NCBI GenBank assembly: GCA_018969935.1
Contig: JAGWXJ010000072.1
Span: forward strand, 1 to 9,210
DNA from: Alphaproteobacteria bacterium
GTDB taxonomy: Bacteria > Pseudomonadota > Alphaproteobacteria > Micavibrionales > UBA1664
Length of the DNA: 9,210 nucleotides
Direction of reading: 5' to 3'
Part shown: positions 1-7,116 of the stretch, piece after piece
How the letters are laid out: each line of letters starts with the position of its first letter
Numbering within the stretch: the first letter of the stretch is position 1
Notes under the pieces: generated by a model
The model's database searches: none
What the model saw: the letters and a program-made list of their open reading frames with translations, nothing else
Told to the model about the DNA's origin: nothing
Made by a program: the position numbers and the translations under genes

Positions 1-16
1 AGTTCCGTAAAAAATA

Positions 17-928
17 ATGCCGGTCTGGGTACCAGAAAAACCGCTTTTCGATGTACGCATCGACAAGGGCGAATGGGTTGACCATGCGCGCGGGGGGCGC
101 GTTGTCCAATACAAGATATACAGGCCCGAACCGATGGATGCGGCTTCGTACCCCGTTGTCGTGTGGTCACACGGGCTTGGGGGCACGCGTGACGGCGCCG
201 GCTTTGTAGGCCGCTATATGGCTGCGCGGGGGTATGTGCATGCGCATATCCAGCATGATGGTACGGATGATGCGTTGTGGCGCGGCAAGCCGGGCCACCC
301 GTGGGATAACATACGCAAGGCAACGGTAACGTGGGATACGGTGCGTAACCGTTATCTGGATGTGCCATTTGCCGTCGATAACCTAGAACACATGTATGAC
401 GGCAGGCTTGATTTTTCGCGCCTTGGCATGTCGGGCCACTCGTTCGGGGCTTTGACTACACAGGTGATGGCGGGGCAACTTGCAGGCCGCGAGGAGCCCG
501 AGGATTTGTCGGAGCCGCGTTTTAAATCCGGCATTCTTTATAGCCCCGTGCCTGCCTTCAGGCACCAGCTGGGCGGCAAGGATGTGTATGCGCCAATTGC
601 CAAGCCGTTGCTGCACATGACGGGTACGCAGGATGAAAGCCCTGTCGAAGGTTTCGGCTACGAAAAGCGGCTAGAGGTATTTGAAGGCGCAGGGCACTAT
701 GACCAGCACCTGTTTATCCTGAACGATGCCGACCACATGGTGTACAACGGCAGTCGCGGGCAACTGGAAAGCTACGGCGATATCGACAAGCATCAGGATA
801 TGATTGCCCTTGTGGCCTATGCATGGTGGGAAGCCACCCTGAACGGGAATCAAGCCGCGCGCGAGTGGCTGGACGGCGACGGCGTTAAAACCTGGCTTGG
901 CCAAGAAGGCGAATACAAAACCAGATAA
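17..928 (+). CDS. Alpha/beta hydrolase (PAF-acetylhydrolase / dienelactone hydrolase-like)
   Basis: The 303-residue product looks like a serine hydrolase with the alpha/beta fold. The strand-3 motif SHGLGG (residues 51-56) would form the oxyanion hole, the nucleophile elbow is GHSFG with Ser142, and the likely acid and base are Asp206 (in TGTQDES) and His240 (in NDADHM). The spacing and the SHGLGG/GHSFG pair resemble predicted dienelactone hydrolases and bacterial proteins similar to platelet-activating-factor acetylhydrolase; the substrate cannot be read from sequence. There is no signal peptide, so it is probably cytoplasmic. The ATG at 17 is the first start after an in-frame stop at 8-10, and the next in-frame ATG would cost 39 residues. 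No good Shine-Dalgarno is visible in the 16 bases available, but TAATG at 15-19 would allow coupling to an upstream gene. It converges on the MscS gene with 3 bases between stops. Fold call firm, function open. Confidence 0.87.
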   Translation: MPVWVPEKPLFDVRIDKGEWVDHARGGRVVQYKIYRPEPMDAASYPVVVWSHGLGGTRDGAGFVGRYMAARGYVHAHIQHDGTDDALWRGKPGHPWDNIRKATVTWDTVRNRYLDVPFAVDNLEHMYDGRLDFSRLGMSGHSFGALTTQVMAGQLAGREEPEDLSEPRFKSGILYSPVPAFRHQLGGKDVYAPIAKPLLHMTGTQDESPVEGFGYEKRLEVFEGAGHYDQHLFILNDADHMVYNGSRGQLESYGDIDKHQDMIALVAYAWWEATLNGNQAAREWLDGDGVKTWLGQEGEYKTR

Positions 929-931
929 TGC

Positions 932-2323
932 CTATTTGCCGTCCAATACGGCTTTGTCACCACGTAATGTCAGCGTGTAGTTGGGGAAAGGCATTTCAAC
1001 GTTATTTACATCGAATGCCTTTTTCATGCGGCGATTGAATTCGCGCCCGATGTTCCACTGCTTCAGCGGCTGGGTCTTGAGGCGAACCTTGATAACCACA
1101 CCGCTTTCGGAGAAACGGTCTACGCCCATGATTTCGATGGGTTCCATCATGTCGGGCGCGAAGGTAGGGTCCGTGCGCATGGAGGCGTCGACATCACGCA
1201 GGATTTTTTCAACGCGCTCGATGTCCTCGTTGTAGGAAATGACAACATCGATGGGGTAGAAGCTGAAATCCTTGGTCTGATTTTCGATGATGTTGATTTC
1301 ACTGAACGGAATGGTGAATACGGTGCCCGTTACATCGCGTAGCTGGATTTTGCGAAGGGTTATTTTTTCAATGACGCCGCTGCGGCCAGCCATGCGGGCC
1401 ACATCGCCCACGCGTACGACGTCCTCCATCAGGATGGTAAAACCTGTCAGGAAATCCTTGACCATGGTTTGTGCGCCAAAGCCGATAGCTACACCCACGA
1501 TACCGGCGCCTGCCAGCAAGGGCATGATGTTGATACCGAGTTCGGAGAGCAGGACAAGCAGGAATAGTACGGCAAACACGATAAACAGCACGTTGCGCAC
1601 GATGGGCATGATTGTTTGCGCACGAGCAGGGTTGTTGCCTGATACCTTGCGAAAAACGATTTGAAGGATGGTGTTGACCGTTTCCCAGAAAACGGCCGCC
1701 ATGACCATCACGAATCCCAAATTGAATATGATACGCAAGGAACCCTTGAACCATGATGACTCAAATGGATTGAAGCGCGTGGTGCCCCAGATAACGAAGA
1801 AGCTGTAAAGCAACAGGCAGGCGACAGCGATACTTGCCAGCGTGCGCAGTGCGCGGCCATACAGGCGCAAACGAATAGGCGGCATATCGAGTTTTACGAA
1901 GAATTTATCGGCAGCCATCAGGAATTTTGTGACGCCGCGCCGTGCCGTAAGGGCTAGCAGAAACATTACGAGTGTCGCACCAATGGAGAGGGCGACTTTA
2001 CCGACAACAGAGCCAGACAAGCCATTACGCATCAGGAAATCCTGATAGCTGGTGACCATACGCTCGGTGAAGCTTTCGATGCCCAGTGTTTTGGTGATGG
2101 GCGCGATAACCTGTGCGTCTGCCTGTTCTTTGTTCTGTTCCTCAAGCAACAGCTTGAGGTTGCCTAAAAATTCGGTACGGGCGGTATCGCTTTCGAGGGT
2201 GGTAATCAGCTTTTTCAGAGCTTCCTTGTCGGTAACGGTTTGTGTCGGCGCCTCTTGCGCTGCCACGGAAAGTGGCAGCACCAGAAGTGTCAAAAGCAGC
2301 ATGTGGCGCAGGTATTTAAGCAT
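932..2323 (-). CDS. MscS-family small-conductance mechanosensitive channel
   Basis: This is a 463-residue inner-membrane channel that should open under membrane tension and release solutes during hypo-osmotic shock. Residues 1-22 look like a signal peptide (hydrophobic core, then AAQ). A short periplasmic segment of about 80 residues follows, then membrane segments near 106-127, 161-180, 196-217 and 242-264. The pore helix (about 267-290) is rich in Gly and Ala and runs into GFGAQTMVKDFLTGF and the beta-domain sequence ILMEDVVRVGD, which are diagnostic of MscS. The cytoplasmic alpha/beta domain continues to the C-terminus. It is larger than E. coli MscS (286 residues), with extra N-terminal helices; the leader plus periplasmic segment recall the YbiO type (inference). 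The ATG lies 8 bases after the stop of the upstream fatty-acid oxidation gene, with only a weak AGG as ribosome site, so it is probably co-transcribed and perhaps translationally coupled. Confidence 0.95.
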   Translation of the reverse strand: MLKYLRHMLLLTLLVLPLSVAAQEAPTQTVTDKEALKKLITTLESDTARTEFLGNLKLLLEEQNKEQADAQVIAPITKTLGIESFTERMVTSYQDFLMRNGLSGSVVGKVALSIGATLVMFLLALTARRGVTKFLMAADKFFVKLDMPPIRLRLYGRALRTLASIAVACLLLYSFFVIWGTTRFNPFESSWFKGSLRIIFNLGFVMVMAAVFWETVNTILQIVFRKVSGNNPARAQTIMPIVRNVLFIVFAVLFLLVLLSELGINIMPLLAGAGIVGVAIGFGAQTMVKDFLTGFTILMEDVVRVGDVARMAGRSGVIEKITLRKIQLRDVTGTVFTIPFSEINIIENQTKDFSFYPIDVVISYNEDIERVEKILRDVDASMRTDPTFAPDMMEPIEIMGVDRFSESGVVIKVRLKTQPLKQWNIGREFNRRMKKAFDVNNVEMPFPNYTLTLRGDKAVLDGK

Positions 2324-2331
2324 TTTGCCTA

Positions 2332-4674
2332 TCAGTTACGCAGGGGTTTGCCTTTATCGAGCATGTGCTCGATGCGGGCCATGGTGCCTTCGTTGCGGAT
2401 GAGCTTCATGAAGCCTTCGCGCTCCAGTTCCAGAATGCGGTCTTCTGTAACCGGTTTTGTCGGGTCAGCATCTGGCCCGCCAGTCAAAACTTCGGCCAAG
2501 GCATCGCAGACCACAACATCGTATGGTGTGGCCTTGCCTGATTTACGCAAATCGGCCACCGCCAGTTCCAAGGCGTATTTACCCGAAGGGCCGGGGAGGC
2601 GGATTTCCTGCGGGATGGGCGTGTTGTAGTTTGCGGCCAGTTCCAGTGCTTTTTGTTTGGCGTCAAAGAGCAGGCGGTCACGGTTCATGGTGATGCCATC
2701 GCTGGCTTTCAGGTAGCCAATATCCTTGGCGTCATCAGCAGATTTGGCAACCTTGGCAGTGCCAATGGTTTCAAATGCCATTTTGACAGCAGGGATCGGG
2801 CCTTTGGCCTGTGATGCCTTGCCGTAGCGTTGCAGCAATTCCTTGCAGCCGCCCCAACCGGGGATAACGCCGACGCCGACTTCCACGAGGCCGCAATACA
2901 GTTCCGCATGGGCCTGAACGTGGTCGGATGCCAGCAGGATTTCGCAGCCGCCGCCTAGGGCCAAACCCGAGGGTGCCGCCACGACAGGGAAGGCCGAATA
3001 TTTGAGGCGTTTGTATGCTTCCTGCCCGCCGGATACCAATTCCTCGATTTGCGGCCACAATGCTATGTTGATGGCAAAGAGGGCCAGGCCCAAGTTTGCG
3101 CCAGCCGAAAACGTGCTGCCTTCGTTGTATACGACGAGGGCCTTGTACGTACCGTCTGCGCCGTCAATGAGATCGCAGGCGCCGTGGATGGCCGCAAATA
3201 TCTGGTCATCGATGGCGTTCATTTTGGATGTGAATTCGAGGCACAGTACGCCATCGCCCACATCCCATACGGATGCCGAGGCATTTTTGATGAGAGGTTT
3301 TTTGGCGCGTTTGATATCGGCCAGCAGCAACACACCTTCAGCACGAACAACAGGGTGGTATTTGCCGTCGGTGCCAAAGAAATGCAGTTTGCCAGCTTCA
3401 ACCTTATAGAAGGTGCCTTCGCCTACCTTGTCGAGGATGGCGGGAACGGGCTTGCCTTCGGCGCGCAGTTTGTCGGCAAACCATTTGGGGCCCATGCTGT
3501 CGATCATCTCGAAGGGGCCCATTTTCCAGTTGCAGCCTAACCTCATGGCTTCATCGACTGCGGCTACATCGTTTGCAATGGCAGGTACGAGCGAGGCTGC
3601 GTAGGCAAGTGTTTGCGAGAGCGTGACCCAAGCGTAACGCCCGCCCATGTCAGGGTGTTCAACAACACCACGCAGGCCTTTTTTGCCGGCGTCGGCCGAT
3701 TCCAGTTTTGGTTTGTCGGCCGGTTTGTAGGATGCGTTTTCGTCAAAGGATGGTGTGTTGAGCTGGATTGCCATTTTGGTGCGCTTGGCATCAAGGCGGT
3801 AGAATCCACCCTTGCCTTTACGGCCGTTGTAGCCAGCGGCAATCATTTGCCCTACCAGCGGGATGTCGCGGTAGATTTTGCGGTATTCATCGCCATCGGG
3901 CAGGGTGCTCAGCAGCGATTTTGAAAGATGCGGCATCAGGTCCACGCCTACGAGATCAATGAGGCCGAAGATACCTGTTTTGGGGATGCCCACGGGCTTC
4001 GACATAATGGCGTCGACCACTTCGATGGGGACATTCATATCGATGGCGGCATTGACGCCAGCCTGCATCCAGAAGGTCAGGATACGGTTGACAATAAAGC
4101 CCGGCGTGTCCTTGCACTCGACGACGCCTTTGCCGAGTTTGATGTCACAGAACTTCACGACTTCGGCCACTGCATCCTTGCGGGTGTTGGGGCCGATGAC
4201 GATTTCGAGAAGGCGCATATAGCGCGGCGGGTTGAAGAAGTGGGTTATCAGGAAGTCTTTTTCAAATTGCTTGCCGTGGCCTTCCACCAATTTTGCCAAC
4301 GGAATGGTGGAGGTGTTGGAAGAAACGATGGAACCCTTTTTGCGGTTCTTTTCGATTTTGTCGTAGGTTGCGTGTTTGACGGCCAGATCTTCCAGCACGA
4401 CTTCGATAATCCAGTCGCATTCGCCCAGCAGTTTCAAATCGTCTTCAAGGTTGCCGGCCGTAATACGCTTGGCGTTTCGCGGGTGCATGAAGGGGGCGGG
4501 GTCCGCCTTCAGCATTTTTTCAATGGCGCCTTTGGCTATTTTGGAGCGGTCGTCGCCTGCGTCCTTCGGGACGATATCGAGCAGAACAACATCGAGGCCT
4601 GCGTTGGCAATCTGGGCTGCGATACCGCTGCCCATGACGCCCGAACCGATGACGGCGACTTTTGAAATGGTCAT
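2332..4674 (-). CDS. Bifunctional 3-hydroxyacyl-CoA dehydrogenase / enoyl-CoA hydratase (FadN-like order)
   Basis: This 780-residue enzyme should catalyse the second and third steps of beta-oxidation: hydration of trans-2-enoyl-CoA and NAD-dependent oxidation of 3-hydroxyacyl-CoA. The N-terminal NAD-binding fold starts with IGSGVMGSG (residues 9-17). The catalytic pair appears as His145 (THFFNPP) and Glu157, and the family signature DTPGFIVNRIL is at 189-199. A second dehydrogenase C-terminal-type segment lies around 374-395 (DEAMRLG, MGPFEMID). The hydratase/crotonase domain covers about 465-690: FSAGANL (522-528) and GGGCE (574-578) form the oxyanion hole, and Glu578 and Glu598 match the two catalytic glutamates of hydratases. 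The order dehydrogenase-then-hydratase is opposite to FadB/FadJ and matches Bacillus FadN, of similar length (about 790). Its ATG overlaps the stop of the GNAT gene (ATGA at 4671-4674), with AAGG about 10 bases upstream. With the thiolase it makes a beta-oxidation set. Confidence 0.94.
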   Translation of the reverse strand: MTISKVAVIGSGVMGSGIAAQIANAGLDVVLLDIVPKDAGDDRSKIAKGAIEKMLKADPAPFMHPRNAKRITAGNLEDDLKLLGECDWIIEVVLEDLAVKHATYDKIEKNRKKGSIVSSNTSTIPLAKLVEGHGKQFEKDFLITHFFNPPRYMRLLEIVIGPNTRKDAVAEVVKFCDIKLGKGVVECKDTPGFIVNRILTFWMQAGVNAAIDMNVPIEVVDAIMSKPVGIPKTGIFGLIDLVGVDLMPHLSKSLLSTLPDGDEYRKIYRDIPLVGQMIAAGYNGRKGKGGFYRLDAKRTKMAIQLNTPSFDENASYKPADKPKLESADAGKKGLRGVVEHPDMGGRYAWVTLSQTLAYAASLVPAIANDVAAVDEAMRLGCNWKMGPFEMIDSMGPKWFADKLRAEGKPVPAILDKVGEGTFYKVEAGKLHFFGTDGKYHPVVRAEGVLLLADIKRAKKPLIKNASASVWDVGDGVLCLEFTSKMNAIDDQIFAAIHGACDLIDGADGTYKALVVYNEGSTFSAGANLGLALFAINIALWPQIEELVSGGQEAYKRLKYSAFPVVAAPSGLALGGGCEILLASDHVQAHAELYCGLVEVGVGVIPGWGGCKELLQRYGKASQAKGPIPAVKMAFETIGTAKVAKSADDAKDIGYLKASDGITMNRDRLLFDAKQKALELAANYNTPIPQEIRLPGPSGKYALELAVADLRKSGKATPYDVVVCDALAEVLTGGPDADPTKPVTEDRILELEREGFMKLIRNEGTMARIEHMLDKGKPLRN

Positions 4675-5426
4675 TGTTTGTTACCCTTGCGGTAGATTTT
4701 TTCGATCCAGTGTTTTTTAAGCAGCGGCAGCGTGAGGATGGATACCCAGTAGCCAAGCACGGGCACAACCGCGTGCAGCAAGTGATGGCCTACGCCAAGT
4801 GCTGCCAGCCATGCCGCCACGATGATGTAGGTTATGCCCGCGATTATCAGACGGCGCGTCCAAGATGTTTCCCACGCCTTGTCGGCCTCAACCTTCTGGT
4901 TGCGCAGCTTCAAGGCTTCTATTTCAGGGGCGTCCGTCAAAATTTTGCGCATTTTGATGGCGGGCATGAACGAGCCATCGGAAAGTTTGTGGGACGTACG
5001 TTCGATGATGGTGTAGCCGAGTGCCTGATAAAATTTTTCGGCATTTATCGAGCTATCGAGAGTCAAGCTTTCAACGCCCATGCTTTTGGCGATCTGTTCC
5101 AGCGTGGCCACGATTTTTGCACCAACGCCCATGCGCCCGTAATCGGGATGCACGTAGCATGCCCGCAATTCCTGTGTTTGCGGGGCGATAACGCCGAGGC
5201 CCGCCATGGTGGCACCGTCGAAGGCGCCGATGCGGATTTCCTCTTTCGCGCGTTCAAGGTATTGGGCCAAACGTGCCTTCAGGTCAGGGCCTGACCATGC
5301 CTCCAGGATGTCGGGCGCATAAGTGCCGCGTGCGGTTTCGTGCACGGCTGCGTGATGGACGCGGAGGAAGCCTTCGGCATCCTCCGGCCCTAGAGGGCGG
5401 ATTGTCAGGTTGCCCGTAAACTTCAT
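4671..5426 (-). CDS. GNAT-family N-acetyltransferase with C-terminal two-helix membrane tail
   Basis: The 251-residue product has a GNAT domain over about residues 6-160. The acetyl-CoA-binding motif A is visible as LRACYVHPDYGRMGVGAKIV (87-106), with G100-x-G102 in the pyrophosphate loop. Motif B follows with KFYQALGY (131-138), typical of the last strands of GNAT enzymes. After a charged linker (about 160-190, rich in Glu and Lys), two hydrophobic segments at about 193-211 and 217-236 are separated by a short GVGHH turn, and the protein ends in a basic tail (KKHWIEKIYRKGNK). This predicts a cytoplasmic acetyltransferase held to the inner membrane by a helical hairpin. The acceptor substrate is unknown. 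The gene overlaps both neighbours by ATGA (5423-5426 with the thiolase, 4671-4674 with the dehydrogenase), and GAGG lies 4 bases before the ATG, inside the thiolase end. Fold call is firm; a role in fatty-acid metabolism is only suggested by position. Confidence 0.88.
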   Translation of the reverse strand: MKFTGNLTIRPLGPEDAEGFLRVHHAAVHETARGTYAPDILEAWSGPDLKARLAQYLERAKEEIRIGAFDGATMAGLGVIAPQTQELRACYVHPDYGRMGVGAKIVATLEQIAKSMGVESLTLDSSINAEKFYQALGYTIIERTSHKLSDGSFMPAIKMRKILTDAPEIEALKLRNQKVEADKAWETSWTRRLIIAGITYIIVAAWLAALGVGHHLLHAVVPVLGYWVSILTLPLLKKHWIEKIYRKGNKQ

Positions 5427-6550
5427 ACGGCCTCAAGAATAATGGCCGTGCCCTGACCGCCGCCCACGCACATGGTTGCGAGGCCCAGTTTTTTCTTCTC
5501 GCGTTTCATGAGGCTTGCAAGCTTGCCCGTGATACGTGCGCCCGATGCGCCAAGGGGGTGGCCCAAGGCAATCGCGCCACCATCGATGTTGAGTTTGTTT
5601 TCATCGATACCCAGATCGCGGATGACGGGGATGGACTGTGCTGCAAAGGCCTCGTTGAGTTCAAAGAGGTCGATATCCTTGATGGAGAGTTTTGCGCGTT
5701 CCAGTGCCTTTTTAGTAGCCGGTACGGGGCCGATGCCCATGATCTCGGCGTCGCAGCCCGATACAGCAAAAGATTTGATGCGCGCAAGGATGGGAAGTTT
5801 TTTGGCTTTCGCGTATTCCTCCGAGCAGACAAGCACTGCCGAGGCACCATCCGTAAGCGGCGATGCCGTGCCTGCGGTTACGCTGCCTTTTTCATCGAAG
5901 GCAGGTTTGAGGCCAGCAAGGCCTTCGAGTGTGGAGTCGCCCCTGATGCAGCCGTCTTCCGATACGCCGTCGATGCTCACGATTTCATCCTTGAATTTGC
6001 CGGCGTTGCGGGCTTCGGATGCCTTTTGCTGGCTGCGGAGCGCGAATTTCTCCTGCTCGCCGCGGCCAACGCCGTATTTCTTGGCGAGGTTTTCGGCGGT
6101 TTCGCCCATGCCCATGTAGATTTGCGGGTATTTATCCTTGAGGGCAGGGTTTGGCATGGGGTTGAAGCCGCCCATGGGGACGCGGGTCATGGATTCGACG
6201 CCGCCGCATACAAAGGCATCGCCCATGCCCATGGCAATCTGGGCTGCTGCAAAGTGGATGGCACTCATGGAGGAACCGCACCAGCGGTTGACTGTAATGC
6301 CCGCGACGCTAATTGGTAGGCCAGAGTGGACAGCCACAATCCGCGCGAGGTTGAAGCCCTGTTCGCCTTCGGGGAAGGCGTTGCCGAGGATCAGGTCCTC
6401 TATGGCGGTCGGGTCTATGCCCGTTTCGGCCACAAGGGCCTTGATGATGGTAGCAGCCATATCATCGGGGCGGGTTTTGGCCAAAGCCCCCTTGTTGGCA
6501 AAGGTGAAGGCTGAGCGTTTATAACCACAAAGGACTACAGGGCGGGTCAT
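5423..6550 (-). CDS. Thiolase (acetyl-CoA C-acyltransferase, beta-oxidation type)
   Basis: The 375-residue protein is a complete thiolase, which cleaves 3-ketoacyl-CoA with CoA to acetyl-CoA and a shortened acyl-CoA (or runs in reverse). The acyl-accepting cysteine is Cys91 in NRWCGSSM. The other active-site loops are NEAFA (Asn299-Ala303), GHPLGASGARI with His331, and CVGGGQG with Cys361 as the catalytic acid/base. Length is slightly short for the family (about 390), but all loops are intact. It is the first gene of the minus-strand operon. AGGA at 6562-6559 sits 8 bases before the ATG and supports this start. The stop overlaps the next gene's ATG. Its operon partner, the hydratase/dehydrogenase, argues for a degradative FadA/FadI-type role rather than acetoacetyl-CoA synthesis for storage polymer, but sequence alone does not settle chain-length preference. 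Confidence 0.95.
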   Translation of the reverse strand: MTRPVVLCGYKRSAFTFANKGALAKTRPDDMAATIIKALVAETGIDPTAIEDLILGNAFPEGEQGFNLARIVAVHSGLPISVAGITVNRWCGSSMSAIHFAAAQIAMGMGDAFVCGGVESMTRVPMGGFNPMPNPALKDKYPQIYMGMGETAENLAKKYGVGRGEQEKFALRSQQKASEARNAGKFKDEIVSIDGVSEDGCIRGDSTLEGLAGLKPAFDEKGSVTAGTASPLTDGASAVLVCSEEYAKAKKLPILARIKSFAVSGCDAEIMGIGPVPATKKALERAKLSIKDIDLFELNEAFAAQSIPVIRDLGIDENKLNIDGGAIALGHPLGASGARITGKLASLMKREKKKLGLATMCVGGGQGTAIILEAV

Positions 6551-6555
6551 GGTGT

Positions 6556-6562
6556 CTTTCCT
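6556..6562 (-). promoter_or_regulatory. Ribosome binding site of the thiolase
   Basis: On the minus strand the sequence reads AGGAAAG, with AGGA 8 bases before the ATG that ends at 6550. It is the clearest Shine-Dalgarno of the operon and fixes the thiolase start. Confidence 0.65.
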
Positions 6563-6590
6563 AGGCTTTTTTCCTGAAAATCAGGCTTTT
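6563..6590. promoter_or_regulatory. Operator-like palindrome flanked by direct repeats upstream of the thiolase operon
   Basis: CCTGA-AAA-TCAGG at 6573-6585 is a perfect 13-base palindrome. It is bracketed by two identical copies of AGGCTTTT at 6563-6570 and 6583-6590, whose starts are 20 bases apart, close to two helical turns. The block lies between the likely transcription start and the thiolase ribosome site, a usual place for a repressor. In RNA the palindrome could form only a small 5-bp hairpin. The repeats are seen directly; the regulatory role is inferred and no known regulator site is recognised. Confidence 0.35.
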
Positions 6591-6593
6591 ATG

Positions 6594-6622
6594 AGGGTAA
6601 CCTATTCGCACCCCCTGTCCAA
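6594..6622 (-). promoter_or_regulatory. Candidate sigma-70-type promoter of the thiolase operon
   Basis: Minus strand: TTGGAC (6622-6617) as -35, a 17-base spacer, then TACCCT (6599-6594) as -10. The -35 is good but the -10 matches only three of six consensus bases. Transcription would begin near 6587, giving a leader of about 36 bases that contains the palindrome. It is the best-spaced candidate I found in the gap, but weak. Confidence 0.3.
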
Positions 6623-6636
6623 GGTGCGATGCGACA

Positions 6637-6664
6637 TTGACAAGCGCACCCTTGCCGTGGCAAT
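6637..6664 (+). promoter_or_regulatory. Candidate promoter of the FYDLN-acid family gene
   Basis: A perfect TTGACA -35 box (6637-6642) is followed after 16 bases by GGCAAT (6659-6664), which matches the last three consensus bases of a -10 box. Alphaproteobacterial promoters often keep a strong -35 with a loose -10, so this is plausible. The leader would be about 30 bases and would contain the AAGGAG site. Confidence 0.4.
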
Positions 6665-6690
6665 GGACCACTTTAAGTCTGTACCTCACC

Positions 6691-6696
6691 AAGGAG
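6691..6696 (+). promoter_or_regulatory. Ribosome binding site deciding the GTG start at 6704
   Basis: AAGGAG, a near-perfect Shine-Dalgarno, lies 7 bases before GTG at 6704. There is no ATG nearby in frame, so this site decides the non-ATG start of the zinc-ribbon gene. Confidence 0.8.
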
Positions 6697-6703
6697 CCCA
6701 ACA

Positions 6704-7087
6704 GTGACCGATATCAGAGGTTTGAAACGCGTTTGCGCCAGCTGTGCGACCCGTTTTTATGATTTCAACAAAAGCCCCATCATTTGCCCCAAGTGCAAAG
6801 CCGAGTTTACCGGCATTGTGAAGGTGCGTACCCGCCGTGGCCGTAATGTCATCGAAGAAGCCAAGGCCAAGGCCGCGAAGGAGGAGGACAACACGGAAGT
6901 CGTTGCCGAAGACGATACCACCGTCAGCCTCGAGGATATTGAAAACGAGGAGAACGAGGATATCGAGGACGATGAGGCCGAAGGCGGCGATCTGGACCTT
7001 GATGATCTGGATGACGACGATGATGATGACGAGGACGAAGACCTCGAGGATCTTGATGAAGACATCGAAGTCGAGGAAAAGGAATAA
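6704..7087 (+). CDS. TIGR02300 / FYDLN-acid family protein (zinc ribbon plus acidic tail)
   Basis: The product is 127 residues long. The N-terminal 36 residues form a compact zinc-ribbon-like module with Cys11, Cys14, Cys28 and Cys31 (CxxC...CxxC) around the motif FYDFN (18-22), which corresponds to the FYDLN motif naming the family. A short basic stretch (VRTRRGR, 41-47) follows. From about residue 60 to the end the chain is almost entirely Asp and Glu, including a run of seven Asp near 104-109, and is probably disordered. The molecular role of this family is not known to me; a nucleic-acid- or protein-binding function is a guess from the ribbon and tail. The start is GTG, set by AAGGAG 7 bases upstream. 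It stands alone, diverging from the thiolase operon and ending at a strong terminator. Confidence 0.92.
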   Translation: MTDIRGLKRVCASCATRFYDFNKSPIICPKCKAEFTGIVKVRTRRGRNVIEEAKAKAAKEEDNTEVVAEDDTTVSLEDIENEENEDIEDDEAEGGDLDLDDLDDDDDDDEDEDLEDLDEDIEVEEKE

Positions 7088-7089
7088 AC

Positions 7090-7116
7090 AAAACGGCGCC
7101 CAAGTGGCGCCGTTTT
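7090..7116. terminator. Bidirectional intrinsic terminator between convergent genes
   Basis: An 11-bp perfect stem, with AAACGGCGCC (7091-7100) pairing with GGCGCCGTTT (7106-7115) plus an outer A-T pair, closes a 5-base loop (CAAGT). On the plus strand it is followed by a T-run, starting 2 bases after the stop of the zinc-ribbon gene. On the minus strand the complementary side gives GTTTTGTTT, immediately after the stop of the gene at 7117-7608. It can serve both genes. Confidence 0.93.

Noticed and set aside
938..955. Small hairpin GCCGT-CCAAT-ACGGC followed by TTT just past the hydrolase stop, as a possible terminator.
   Set aside because: The stem is only 5 bp, the T-tract is short, and it lies within the channel's C-terminal codons; it may reduce read-through but cannot be called a terminator.
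3928..4665. Plus-strand open frame of 245 codons opposite the start of the hydratase/dehydrogenase gene.
   Set aside because: It is antisense to a gene with full catalytic motifs, its translation has no recognisable domain, and the long open antisense frame follows from the codon bias of the real gene.
4662..5294. Plus-strand frame of 210 codons opposite the GNAT gene.
   Set aside because: The GNAT motifs and both ATGA overlaps on the minus strand explain the region; this frame shows no domain.
5558..6319. Plus-strand open frame of 253 codons opposite the thiolase.
   Set aside because: Complete thiolase active-site motifs lie on the other strand; the antisense product has no family features or ribosome site.
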